Source: Spirosoma taeanense
Lineage (GTDB): Bacteria > Bacteroidota > Bacteroidia > Cytophagales > Spirosomataceae
Direction: 5' to 3'
Length of the DNA stretch: 64,000 bases
Assembly: GCF_013127955.1 (NCBI RefSeq)
Contig: NZ_CP053435.1
Coordinates: 3,038,001-3,102,000, forward strand
The translations under genes were made by a program, and so were the position numbers. Position 1 is the first letter of the stretch. Each line of letters starts with the position of its first letter. The notes under the pieces are model-generated. The model was not told the DNA's origin. It worked only from the letters and a program-made list of their open reading frames with translations, and did no database searches. Positions 8,600-17,376 of this stretch are shown here, in pieces.

Positions 8600-10342
8600 T
8601 CAGTACCCGGCGGCCTGGCCGTCTTTACGCATTTCGGTAGCGCCCCAGTAAATTCGGTTGACGGCATCCCACTGAATGGCCTGGTAGCCGCCGAAGAAAT
8701 CGGTTTCGGCCAGATGATGTCCCCGGCGTTCGAGTTCGGCGCGAACCTCTTTGGCGATACCGCTTTCCAGCGCCAGCCGCCCCCCATCATTCATAAGTGT
8801 TCCTACGGGTTCACTGCTGCCCGAATGGCTGAACCGGGCCGCATCGCCTGCTTCCTGTACGTTCATCCCGAAGTCAATGATGTTACACAGCACCTGCAGA
8901 TGCCCCTGCGGCTGCATGGCCCCACCCATTACGCCGAAGCTCAGAAATGGCTCCCCATTTTTAAGCACAAAACCCGGAATGATGGTTGTAAAGGGCCGCT
9001 TGCCGGGCGCGTAGACGTTGGCGTGGCCCGGCTGCATCGTAAAGCTGGTCCCCCGGTTATGGAAAACAAACCCCAGGCCATCGGGCACCATACCGCTGCC
9101 AAACTCAAGCATATTGCTTTGAATCAGGGAGACCATATTTCCCTGATCGTCGGCAACAGTCAGGTAGACCGTATCGCCCGCACGCAGGGCGGGCTCTCCG
9201 GCATCGAGGTGTTCGGACGCTTTGACAGGATCGATCAGCTTCCGGCGCTGCGTGCCGTATTCCTTCGACAGCAGCCAATCCAGCGGAATCTTACCAAAAT
9301 CGGGGTCCGAGTAGTACCGGGCACGGTCTTCGAAAGCCAGTTTCTTGGCTTCGACCAGCAGATGCAGGTAATCGGCGCTGTTGTGTCCCAGCTTTTTCAG
9401 GTCGTAACCTTCCAGAATGTTGAGCATCTGTAGCACGGCAATGCCCTGTCCGTTTGGCGGCAGTTCAAACACGTCGTAGCCGCGATAGTTGACCGATACC
9501 GGCTCGACCCAGTTGCTTCTGTGAGCCGCCAGATCGGCCTTCCGTAGGTACAGCCCCGCCCGGCGGGCGTACCGGTCCATTACATCAGCCAGGGAGCCCT
9601 TGTAGAAAGCATCCCGCCCCTCCTCGGCAAGTCTCTCATACGTAGCCGCCAGATCCGGATTGCGAAAGATCTGCCCTTCTACGGGTGCTTTTCCGTCGAT
9701 GAGAAACGTCCGGCGAAAATTATCGAACTCACCTATATCGGCCAGACTGCCCGCCAGCCGCCTGGCGGCCACCTGCCAGGAATAGGCAATGACCTGCGGA
9801 ACGGGAGCCCCTTCCCGCGCGTACCGAATGCTGGGTGCGAGCAGATTCCGCATGGGCGTTTTGCCAAACCGGCGATGCAGCTCAAACCAGCCATCGACCG
9901 CGCCTGGCACGGAAACCGACAGCGGGCCGTAGAGCGGAAGCTGGGTCCGCTTCCCCAGAACGGTTCGCAGGGCATCGTAGCTCAACCCTTTGGGCGAACG
10001 GCCACTGGCGTTAAGACCATACAGCTTCCGGTCTTTAGCCGACCACACGATAGCAAACAAATCGCCACCGATGCCGCCGTTGTTGGGCTCTACGACGCCC
10101 AGCGCGGCATTGGCGGCAATGGCGGCATCAACGGCCGTTCCGCCCTGTTTCAGAACGTCCAGGCCAATCTGCGTAGCCAGTGGATGGCTGGTCGCGACCA
10201 TGCCACGTTGCCCCAGCGTTGGGCTGCGGGTTACGAAATTCGGGCCGGTAATGCGGTCGCCCTTACCGGTCGACTGTCCGTATAGCTGAATAGCCGTCAG
10301 CGCCAGTAAGCCGATTACATAATCTATTCGAATGCGTCTCAT
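8600..10342 (-). CDS. ggt: Gamma-glutamyltransferase
   Basis: Ntn-hydrolase precursor of 580 residues from the ATG at 10342, matching the usual 550-600. That start gives a hydrophobic leader ending LYGQ, so the enzyme is periplasmic or secreted. The upstream ATG at 10396 would add 18 residues ahead of the leader and is less likely. The nucleophile is the Thr of GDTVYLTVAD, where self-cleavage would create the small subunit. GIGGDLF in the large subunit and GGAMQPQGHLQ near the C-terminus are family motifs. It cleaves gamma-glutamyl bonds such as in glutathione. The DTVYL form of the nucleophile motif, in place of the more common TTHLS, suggests the branch sometimes used on other gamma-glutamyl substrates. 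Confidence 0.9.
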   Translation of the reverse strand: MRRIRIDYVIGLLALTAIQLYGQSTGKGDRITGPNFVTRSPTLGQRGMVATSHPLATQIGLDVLKQGGTAVDAAIAANAALGVVEPNNGGIGGDLFAIVWSAKDRKLYGLNASGRSPKGLSYDALRTVLGKRTQLPLYGPLSVSVPGAVDGWFELHRRFGKTPMRNLLAPSIRYAREGAPVPQVIAYSWQVAARRLAGSLADIGEFDNFRRTFLIDGKAPVEGQIFRNPDLAATYERLAEEGRDAFYKGSLADVMDRYARRAGLYLRKADLAAHRSNWVEPVSVNYRGYDVFELPPNGQGIAVLQMLNILEGYDLKKLGHNSADYLHLLVEAKKLAFEDRARYYSDPDFGKIPLDWLLSKEYGTQRRKLIDPVKASEHLDAGEPALRAGDTVYLTVADDQGNMVSLIQSNMLEFGSGMVPDGLGFVFHNRGTSFTMQPGHANVYAPGKRPFTTIIPGFVLKNGEPFLSFGVMGGAMQPQGHLQVLCNIIDFGMNVQEAGDAARFSHSGSSEPVGTLMNDGGRLALESGIAKEVRAELERRGHHLAETDFFGGYQAIQWDAVNRIYWGATEMRKDGQAAGY

Positions 10343-10442
10343 CCCTGCAAGGGTAACTGAATATGTTACTGCTATCCTGGGTAAAGACGGCTGCATTCAA
10401 AAACTATTGGCGGCACCAGGGAAATCTGGTGGCCAAAACAAA

Positions 10443-10486
10443 CAACGCGTTACAGGCTCCTGACCGGAAAAGCCTGTAACGCGTTG
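10443..10486 (-). terminator. Hairpin terminator after the beta-barrel protein gene
   Basis: Perfect 16-bp inverted repeat, 10443-10458 with 10471-10486, with a 12-nt loop. It lies 27 bp beyond the stop of the outer-membrane protein gene. There is no long T-run, so strength is uncertain. Confidence 0.7.
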
Positions 10487-10512
10487 CTGACCAGAACTAT
10501 ACTACCTCACTT

Positions 10513-12957
10513 TTAATTCGTCCGCCGAATTTCTTCGTCGGAGCCGGTACGCCGTTGCCGCTCGCTTTTCAGCTTCTGATTGCCGAAGGTATAGGTCAGA
10601 TTCAGCAGCGCGACGCGCGTATCGAACGTCAGCACACCCCGCTGATAGCCGCTGGGCACATTTACGGTCGGACGGAAGCGGTTGGTATGGAACAGGTCCT
10701 GCATGCTGAACTTTAACTTTAAGGCCGACGACATCGCTTTCTGCACCCCCGCATCCAGCGATCCCAGCCAGGGCGACCGCCAGATGCCCTGAACGGCGGG
10801 GGTGCTGACCCAGCCGTTCAGCTCGGCCGTCCAGCCGTGGCCCAGCGTAAAGGCGTTGTTGCCATTAAGCCGACCGGCAACGTTCTGCATCTGCAACACT
10901 GTTCCTTCGTAATCGTACTGAAACTGATTGTAGTACCCCAGTACGTTCGTTTGCAATTGCCAGCCTTTCATCACGGTCAGGGGCCAGCTGAGTGTTAGCG
11001 TATACCCGTCCGAACGACCCAGGTTCTCCACGGTTACGTAGGTTTTGTTGCCCTCTACCGAATGAATGGTAAAGAACATCAGATCGGTTGTGTAGTTAGC
11101 CCCCAGCGAGACAAACACCCCATTCTTCAGGCTTAGCTTGCCCTCCACCGCGTGGGTAAACTGCGGCTTCAGATAAGCGTTGCCCTCACTGTAGGCGAAG
11201 GGATCAACGTAACCCCGCGCCGGATTGAGACGCTGGTAGTTGGGCCGGTCGATGCGGTAACTATACGAAAAGGTCAGCGTCTGGTTTGGCGACAGGGGCC
11301 GCGATACAAACAGGCTCGGGAACCACTTCAGATAATCCCGGACGACGACCTGATTCAGGGTTATGGAGTTCCCTTCCGAGTGCGTGTGTTCGGCCCGCAG
11401 ACCAGCCTGTATATCAGTTTTCCCAAATACCTTTCCCGACACGCTCACGTAGGCAGCCCTGATCCGCTCGGTGTACTGAAACCGATTAGACAAAAGCGGG
11501 TCAACCACCAGGGCTCCCGCCGGTCCGCTGCTCAGGTATAAATCGTTGTCAGTTTCTACGCGTGCCGTTTTCAGCCCCGTCTCCAGCTTCCAGCCTTTCA
11601 GCAACGGCCGGTTATAATCCACCTTCATGGTCTGAATGTCTATCGTCGTAGGCTGCGTTATCAACAGCCCTTCCACGGGCGAGGAGACGTCGCTGCTGGC
11701 AATCAGGGTTTTAGTCAGCAGACTGTTGTCGTACTCACGGCTGAAATAGCCCCGGTCAAAATCGGCGTTCAACTGGCCGCCCTTCTCCCCGAACGAATGC
11801 TGGATGTTCAGATTCCCGATCTGGTTCTGACTGTATACGTTATACGTCTTATCCGTCACCGTCTGCAGATAAACCGGGGCTCCTTCCGCCCGCCGGAAAC
11901 TGGTGCTGGCCGGTCCGCGTTCGCGGTGGTCGCTCCAGAAGCCGGTCCAGACGATGCCGATGGTGGTCGTTTTGGAAGGCGAAAAATCCAGCCCGACTTT
12001 AGCGTTCTGTCCTACGTCCCGAAACTTCAGATATGATGTCTGATGCACCACGTTCCGCCGGAACGCGTCGTCCGGACTGGGGTCGGGCTGGCTGCGATTG
12101 AGCAGAAAGTCCCAGTAGCTGCCGCCCCGGTTCAGGCTGTAATTACCGAACAGGTTCAGCTTCTTCGTGCGGTGGTTCAGTTGCAGGCCGCCCCGTTCCC
12201 GATCAAACCGCCCCGACCCGCCGGCTATTGACACCGTGCCGTTCGTTCCCAGGTTTGTATTCTTCTTCAGCCGGATGTTAATAATGCCTGAGTTACCGGC
12301 TGCGTCGTATTTGGCCGAGGGGTTCGTGATCAGTTCAATCGTTTCGATGTTGTCGCTCGACATACTCCGCAGCAAAGCAATGACATCCTGCATGGAGAGA
12401 TACGTCTGCTTGCCGTCAATCTGCACGATAACGCCCTCTTTCCCCCGTAGCTGAAGCCGGTCATTCTGGTAGTCGACCGTAACACCCGGCGACTTTTCAA
12501 GCACCTCCAGCGCCGTGCTACCGCTGCCGACAATGCTGTTCGCTACGTTGACGACCGTACGATCGAGCTGCTGCTCAACGAACGGTTTTTTGGCCGTTAC
12601 CTGCACCTCGGCCAGTTTTCCAGTTACTTCAGACAGCGTCATACCGGGCACGGCAACCGGGCTGGTTGCTACGTCCAGTGCATTCGAGTGCGCTTTCTGG
12701 TAACCAACAGCCGACACCCGCACGATATACTGTCCCGCCCGTACGTTCTCGAAGGCATAGGTTCCCTGCTGGTCGCTGGCGGTACCTTTTGCCAGGCTTG
12801 AATCACGGGCGTTGAGCAGGGCCACACTGGCGAAGGGTAACGGCTTACCGGCTCCGTCGCGAACCGCCCCGTTCAGAGTTGTCTGACCAAATGTTTGCAG
12901 GGTTACCAGCGCAGCCAGCAAGCCTGTACCTGTACGTGTAAGTCTGTTCCTGTTCAT
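10513..12957 (-). CDS. Outer-membrane beta-barrel protein, TonB-dependent-receptor-like
   Basis: Outer-membrane protein of 814 residues from the ATG at 12957; a longer frame from 12981 was not chosen because the 12957 start gives a clean signal peptide (ending TFGQ). Order: a carboxypeptidase-regulatory-like beta-sandwich (residues about 27-105, LNGAVRDGAGKPLPFASVALL), a plug-like domain (about 120-235, LEVLEKSPGV and VIVQIDGKQTYL), then a C-terminal beta-barrel of the OMP_b-brl_3 type with alternating aromatic strands. Bacteroidetes use such proteins for uptake or as surface receptors; no SusD partner is adjacent. Substrate unknown. The region upstream of the start is an unusually long, structured leader. 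Confidence 0.87.
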   Translation of the reverse strand: MNRNRLTRTGTGLLAALVTLQTFGQTTLNGAVRDGAGKPLPFASVALLNARDSSLAKGTASDQQGTYAFENVRAGQYIVRVSAVGYQKAHSNALDVATSPVAVPGMTLSEVTGKLAEVQVTAKKPFVEQQLDRTVVNVANSIVGSGSTALEVLEKSPGVTVDYQNDRLQLRGKEGVIVQIDGKQTYLSMQDVIALLRSMSSDNIETIELITNPSAKYDAAGNSGIINIRLKKNTNLGTNGTVSIAGGSGRFDRERGGLQLNHRTKKLNLFGNYSLNRGGSYWDFLLNRSQPDPSPDDAFRRNVVHQTSYLKFRDVGQNAKVGLDFSPSKTTTIGIVWTGFWSDHRERGPASTSFRRAEGAPVYLQTVTDKTYNVYSQNQIGNLNIQHSFGEKGGQLNADFDRGYFSREYDNSLLTKTLIASSDVSSPVEGLLITQPTTIDIQTMKVDYNRPLLKGWKLETGLKTARVETDNDLYLSSGPAGALVVDPLLSNRFQYTERIRAAYVSVSGKVFGKTDIQAGLRAEHTHSEGNSITLNQVVVRDYLKWFPSLFVSRPLSPNQTLTFSYSYRIDRPNYQRLNPARGYVDPFAYSEGNAYLKPQFTHAVEGKLSLKNGVFVSLGANYTTDLMFFTIHSVEGNKTYVTVENLGRSDGYTLTLSWPLTVMKGWQLQTNVLGYYNQFQYDYEGTVLQMQNVAGRLNGNNAFTLGHGWTAELNGWVSTPAVQGIWRSPWLGSLDAGVQKAMSSALKLKFSMQDLFHTNRFRPTVNVPSGYQRGVLTFDTRVALLNLTYTFGNQKLKSERQRRTGSDEEIRRTN

Positions 12958-13739
12958 TATATAGGGTATGTGGATAAGCACACTCCATTAGGGAGCGTGC
13001 AGGAATAATGTTGATAAAAGCAGGCGTTTTTACCGACGCTGTACAAGGCTGGCCGAACCAGCGTAAAGTCCTGGGTGGTAGAAAAGCCAATAGTTGCCCT
13101 GGCGGGTGGAGAAACGCTCAACTGGGGCCGAACCGGAACCAGCGACGCAAATGACACGCCACGTGAAGATGATGTGAACCAGAAGCGGATGCCGCCTTTT
13201 CATATGGATAAACAAGAAGAGTGTGGATAGAATAAACCAGTGCTGATCGATCCGAACAGACTCCGATAAACTGGCTACGTGCGGCTCAGATAAAGGCCGC
13301 AATACACCCGTAACGACAGCGTGTCTTACTCGAAAAATCAGCAGAGTGCAGGTAACAACTCGGCAGCAACTACCGGAGTGCGGGTTGAGCAGCGTCGGGC
13401 TGGCCATGCAGCTTCTTTGTTAAGCTGCGGAGAAAGTAAGCGGAGCCATAGCCCTACCGGGTAGCCAGGGTCAGAATCGTCAGGCTGACCGCTGGTTATC
13501 AGATAAGCGACCCAGAAGTAAAAACCACGTAGGTTTTTTAAGCGAGGGGGAACATCGGCGGTTGTGTTTAAATCGCGAATCGAAGGTATATAACTAGCTG
13601 ATATAAAAGCTAATAGTCTTGAGCGAACGGTTAAAAAGCACTATATACGTCAATGGTATGGCTTCGGAGGGTTAGGGAATGGCAACACCATTCGCTCAAC
13701 TCTGAAACCATACCATTGACGTAACCGAACCCGCAGAAA
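12958..13739. other. 780-bp non-coding region, structure-rich
   Basis: No convincing gene. Open frames here have low-complexity, shifting composition and no family motif. The segment carries several hairpins: 13408-13414 with 13422-13428; a bulged stem 13465-13474 with 13485-13495; 13520-13526 with 13532-13538 (flanked by A/T runs); and a large cruciform at 13646-13723. Because the beta-barrel gene starts at 12957, this may be its long leader together with the terminator of the upstream small gene. No known riboswitch consensus was recognised. Confidence 0.6.
13646..13723. repeat. 16-bp perfect inverted repeat with nested hairpin
   Basis: 13646-13661 is the exact inverted complement of 13708-13723, and the stem continues inward after one mismatch (13663-13665 with 13704-13706). 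Inside sits a second hairpin, 13677-13682 with 13688-13693. A 9-bp alternative partner (13619-13627 with 13691-13699) competes with the inner stem. It begins 17 bp from the stop of the minus-strand gene ending at 13740. Terminator, MITE-like remnant or structured RNA are all possible. Confidence 0.7.
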
Positions 13740-14189
13740 TTAATGCTTTACCGCGAGTCTGGCTCCTTCGGTTGTGTCATGGGTCATGACAATCCGGCCA
13801 GACGAAGGAGGCTCGATTCGGAACGTCTGCGTAACCCGGGCGAGATGCGTCTTCAGCTCGATTGTATAAAAACCGTAGGGCAGAGCCGAAACATCAAACC
13901 GCCCGGCGTACTTTGGCGCGTGAATCAAATCCTGGTAGATCACTTTTTTCTTTTCGTCCAGAATTTGAATCTGTACCGACGTATGCGACTGGTTTTCGAA
14001 ATGAAGCTTAACTGCCGACCGGTTTAGAATTGGATAAGCAACCGCACGCAGGCTGGCTGGCGCTTCGGCAATTACATCCGGCCCGGTAAACGTCTGGGCG
14101 TATAAAGAAGGCGACGCCAGTGCGAAACCAGCAATCAGAGCGCGGCCGATCAGGGCGCGCTGGCTTGGGGTAAGGTGGAACGTTTTCAT
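13740..14189 (-). CDS. Small secreted protein of unknown function
   Basis: 149 residues with an N-terminal signal peptide (hydrophobic 15-30, cleavage near LYAQ). The mature part reads as one small beta-sandwich: VQIQILDEKKKVIYQDLI, then FDVSALPYGFYTIELKT. That pattern resembles type IX C-terminal sorting domains and small periplasmic immunoglobulin-like folds. Here it forms the whole protein rather than a tail. Function is unknown; proteins of this shape are common in Cytophagales. It stands alone, with the cruciform element 17 bp past its stop and a 206-bp gap upstream. That gap has only a bulged 9-bp hairpin (about 14217-14239). Confidence 0.75.
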   Translation of the reverse strand: MKTFHLTPSQRALIGRALIAGFALASPSLYAQTFTGPDVIAEAPASLRAVAYPILNRSAVKLHFENQSHTSVQIQILDEKKKVIYQDLIHAPKYAGRFDVSALPYGFYTIELKTHLARVTQTFRIEPPSSGRIVMTHDTTEGARLAVKH

Positions 14190-14395
14190 GGTGTGATAGA
14201 AGATAATAGTTGGATAATCACCTTCACCAGAAGGGTGATCGCGTGATTAAACCCTTAGTCGGAGCCTGGCAAATAGTTGGTAACACTCTGAGAATTATTT
14301 TTTAATCAGTCGTTAAATCTGCCGTTGGGATATAGAGCGGCCCTTTTTCTTCTAACTCGGTCGAAGCCGGGAAGGCTTCATTAAAGAACAAGATT

Positions 14396-14809
14396 ATGTG
14401 GTGGATATACGCGCTTTTATCGGCCCTGTTTGCTGCTCTCACGGCGGTTCTGGCCAAGGTTGGCATCAAAAACGTCGACAGCGATCTGGCAACGGCCATT
14501 CGGACGGTCGTCATTGTAGGAATTGCCTGGGGGATTGTGCTGGCCCGTAATGCCTGGCATGGATTACCCCTGCTGACCCCGAAGAACTGGACATTCCTGC
14601 TCCTGTCGGGTCTGGCAACGGGTCTGTCGTGGCTCTGCTATTTCAAAGCCCTGAAACTGGGTACGGTCTCACAGGTAGCGCCGGTCGATAAGCTGAGCGT
14701 CGCTATCGCCATCGTACTGGCCGTCCTGTTTCTGGGCGAGACCCTTACGCTAAAAACGGCCCTGGGGGCAGCTCTGATTATCAGCGGAACGCTGGTGCTG
14801 ATCTGGTAA
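14396..14809 (+). CDS. EamA-family (DMT) transporter, half-size
   Basis: Inner-membrane protein of 137 residues with about five hydrophobic helices covering nearly its whole length. It is half the size of typical ten-helix drug/metabolite transporters, which arose by duplicating such a unit; half-size members work as dimers. Signs of the family: LFAALTAVLAKVGIKN at the first helix, the GTVSQVAPVDKLSVAIA segment, and FLGETLTLKTALGAALIISGTLVL at the end. Substrate unknown. It converges on the MBL gene with 12 bp between stops. The 206-bp region upstream presumably contains its promoter, but no exact consensus was found. Confidence 0.85.
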   Translation: MWWIYALLSALFAALTAVLAKVGIKNVDSDLATAIRTVVIVGIAWGIVLARNAWHGLPLLTPKNWTFLLLSGLATGLSWLCYFKALKLGTVSQVAPVDKLSVAIAIVLAVLFLGETLTLKTALGAALIISGTLVLIW

Positions 14810-14821
14810 GCCGACCCGGCT

Positions 14822-15646
14822 CTAATCGAAAATCGCCAGGTACCGCCAGATCGACTCATCGAACAGCTGGTGGCCATTGGTGTCAATCCGCTGCCAGTCA
14901 AACGCCCCATAAATGGAATCAAACGCGAGCGGAGCTACCCGATCCCTGATCTGCTCTACCGCGTTTCGGCGCAGAGGCAGGTGGTTCGGGTAACTATACA
15001 TAAAAGTTAGCCCCCGCCGGTCGCGGGTGACGTAAATACTGTCGCCAGCCAGCAAGGCGCCGTTGCCATCGGATAAATGTGGGGCGTATAACACGCAGCT
15101 TCCCGGAAAATGCCCGCCCGTATTGACAATGGACAAGTTGGCCCAGAGCGGCATTGTTTCGCCCGACCAGCGATGAAGCCGGTCAGATGGGTTCATGATC
15201 CACTGTCGGTCGTTTGCGTGCAGGTAAACCGGGCAGTCAAACACTGCAGCCCATTCGTTCATCAGGCTATAGTAGTGCGGATGCGAAATGGCGATTCCCC
15301 GCAACCCGCCCTTCGAGCGGATAAATGCAATGGTCGGCTCGTCGAGAAACGGCAGGCAATCCCAGAGCAGATTGCCTGCCTCACTCAGCAATAGATGCGC
15401 TTTCTGGCCGATTGCAAACGAAGGCGTAATCCGCAGATCAAACAGTTCGGGCTGCAGTTGCTGAATCCGGATCGTGCGGTCGTTCGCCAGGGCAGCCCAG
15501 CTAATCCAGGTCTGACCCGCGTCCCCGATATACTGCCGGTCGTCGTTACAGATCCGGCACAACCCGGGCAGGGAATTCACCGGATCGTACTGCGTCCCGC
15601 AGGTGGCACAGATACAGCTCAACTGCTCGTTTGCAGGATGGTACAT
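14822..15646 (-). CDS. MBL-fold metallo-hydrolase with N-terminal zinc ribbon
   Basis: 274 residues. The N-terminus has CIC-x2-C and later C-x2-C cysteines (residues about 11-34), likely a small zinc ribbon. Then comes a metallo-beta-lactamase fold in which the usual HxHxDH motif is replaced by SHPHYYS. NTGGHFPGSCVLY (third metal His) and LLAGDSIY (bridging Asp) are kept, so metal binding is altered rather than absent. I recall this HPHYY form as a recurring subfamily. The substrate is unknown. It lies 24 nt downstream of the SulP transporter on the same strand and is probably co-transcribed with it. Confidence 0.82.
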   Translation of the reverse strand: MYHPANEQLSCICATCGTQYDPVNSLPGLCRICNDDRQYIGDAGQTWISWAALANDRTIRIQQLQPELFDLRITPSFAIGQKAHLLLSEAGNLLWDCLPFLDEPTIAFIRSKGGLRGIAISHPHYYSLMNEWAAVFDCPVYLHANDRQWIMNPSDRLHRWSGETMPLWANLSIVNTGGHFPGSCVLYAPHLSDGNGALLAGDSIYVTRDRRGLTFMYSYPNHLPLRRNAVEQIRDRVAPLAFDSIYGAFDWQRIDTNGHQLFDESIWRYLAIFD

Positions 15647-15670
15647 TATCGGTAGCGGCTGGGCCGGCCT

Positions 15671-17281
15671 TTATCGGCTAGTCAGTTTTTCTGCTTTTGG
15701 GCTCCACCTGCGTCGGCTCAGGGCTATGTTACGCAGTTCATAGTTGATGCCCTGCACTTTTGCCGTTTCGCGGTAATCGTGCAGCATGTTGTAAATATCG
15801 TGGTCAATAAACGGTGCTTTGGAACCATCGATAATCACCTCGTCGCCGGGCTGTAACGTCCCCAACGCTTCCTTCAACTGCGGTTTGCTTAGGAAATACA
15901 GATCCTTTTCGAACTCAATTGTCACCTTACGCCCGTCGCGGTTTAACCGGAACGTAGACTGGAAGTTAGTGTAGAGTACGTAAATGATACCAACTACCGT
16001 ACCAAGGGCGATCCCGACCAGCAAATCCGTGAACACAATTCCCACTACCGTCACCATGAACGGCACAAACTGACTCCAGCCATCCCGGTAGGTTTTCTTG
16101 AAAATAGCCGGCTTGGCCAGTTTATAGCCAACCATGATCAGCACAGCCGCCAGACAGGAGAGCGGGATGAGATTCAGAAGCGCTCCGCCCAGAAAAACGG
16201 CCAGCATCAGCAGAACACCGTGGATCACGGCCGACATCCGCGTTCTGGCTCCTCCATATACGTTGGCCGTGGTCCGCACAACAACCGACGTAACGGGCAG
16301 ACCGCCAATCAGACCCGACAGCATGTTTCCAACTCCCTGCGCGATTAATTCCTGATTGGTGGACGATACACGCTTGGCCGAATCGAGCCGGTCGGAGGCT
16401 TCCAGATTCAACAGCGTCTCCAGACTGGCCACCAGGGCAATCGTCGCGCCAATGATATAAACCTGGGGATTTTGGAGAATGCTGAAATCCGGGAAGTCGA
16501 ATATCGAAAACACACTTTTCCCAACGGCAATGGTTGGAATCTGCACCATGTGCTGATGGGCCGTATCGCCCAGATACCATCCCGGCATGGCGACCCGGAA
16601 CAGCTCATTCAGCGCTATGCCAACGAGCACTACGGCCAAAGCCGCCGGGAAGTTTTTGAAAAAGGCGCGGGTGCTGCGGCCTGCAGTCCGCTCCCAGACA
16701 ATGAGGATTGCCAGCGATGTAAGACTGATCACGACGGCGCCGGGGCTGGCCGTTTCGATAGCACGATAAATTTCGGAGATCGTATTTTCGCCGTCGGCCA
16801 GCTGCTGAAACTCAAATTCGCCTTCGTAGTCGTTGTCGCGGCCCAGGGCATGAGGAATCTGCTTCAGAATAATCACAAGGCCAATGGCAACGAGCATTCC
16901 TTTGATAACGCTGTCGGGAAAGAAGCTGCTGAACCGACCGGCTTTGAGCAGACCCATGATTAACTGGATGAGTCCGGCCAGCACAACGGCCACCAGAAAT
17001 GCCTCGTAAGAACCTATTTTTGTAATCGCATCGGCGACAATGACGGCCAGACCAGCCGCCGGTCCACTGACGCTGACTTCGGACCCCGACAGCAGGCCAA
17101 CTACGATGCCGCCAATCATGCCAGCCACCAGGCCCGAAAACAGAGGTGCCCCGGAGGCCAGCGCGATTCCCAGACAGAGTGGTAGCGCTACCAGGAAAAC
17201 AGATAAACCGGCAGGGAGATCCTGCCGTAGGTATCCAGACTTATAATGAGCTAGGGTGCGAATTGGATTGACTCGTTGCAT
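15671..17281 (-). CDS. SulP/SLC26-family anion transporter with STAS domain
   Basis: Inner-membrane transporter of 536 residues. Many hydrophobic helices (residues about 20-430) include the signature GIALASGAPLFSGLVAGMIGG and SVSGPAAGLAVIVADAI. A cytoplasmic STAS domain occupies about 445-530 (EVIIDGSKAPFIDHDIYNML). SulP proteins move sulfate, bicarbonate or related anions; the sequence does not decide which. No carbonic anhydrase or sulfate-assimilation gene is adjacent; the only operon partner is the MBL hydrolase 24 nt downstream. The 95-bp divergent gap upstream has an 8-bp dyad, TGTGCAAC at 17305-17312 with GTTGCACA at 17331-17338. Confidence 0.92.
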   Translation of the reverse strand: MQRVNPIRTLAHYKSGYLRQDLPAGLSVFLVALPLCLGIALASGAPLFSGLVAGMIGGIVVGLLSGSEVSVSGPAAGLAVIVADAITKIGSYEAFLVAVVLAGLIQLIMGLLKAGRFSSFFPDSVIKGMLVAIGLVIILKQIPHALGRDNDYEGEFEFQQLADGENTISEIYRAIETASPGAVVISLTSLAILIVWERTAGRSTRAFFKNFPAALAVVLVGIALNELFRVAMPGWYLGDTAHQHMVQIPTIAVGKSVFSIFDFPDFSILQNPQVYIIGATIALVASLETLLNLEASDRLDSAKRVSSTNQELIAQGVGNMLSGLIGGLPVTSVVVRTTANVYGGARTRMSAVIHGVLLMLAVFLGGALLNLIPLSCLAAVLIMVGYKLAKPAIFKKTYRDGWSQFVPFMVTVVGIVFTDLLVGIALGTVVGIIYVLYTNFQSTFRLNRDGRKVTIEFEKDLYFLSKPQLKEALGTLQPGDEVIIDGSKAPFIDHDIYNMLHDYRETAKVQGINYELRNIALSRRRWSPKAEKLTSR

Positions 17282-17304
17282 GAAAGGTTAGGGGGTTATT
17301 TATG

Positions 17305-17338
17305 TGTGCAACACTGAAGATACCTTTAGCGTTGCACA
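17305..17338. promoter_or_regulatory. Dyad in the sulP/methyltransferase divergent promoter region
   Basis: TGTGCAAC and its perfect inverse GTTGCACA are separated by 18 bp, with arm centres 26 bp apart. The dyad sits 24 bp upstream of the transporter ATG and 39 bp upstream of the divergent GTG start. It could bind a dimeric regulator controlling one or both genes. Only the symmetry is observed; function is inferred. Confidence 0.4.
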
Positions 17339-17376
17339 AAATTAAAAGTAGATTAAAATTTAACACTATACGTTGA

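Noticed and set aside
13030..13407. 125-aa minus-strand frame upstream of the receptor-like gene
   Set aside because: Its composition resembles translated non-coding DNA; no motif, and it sits in a structure-rich leader.
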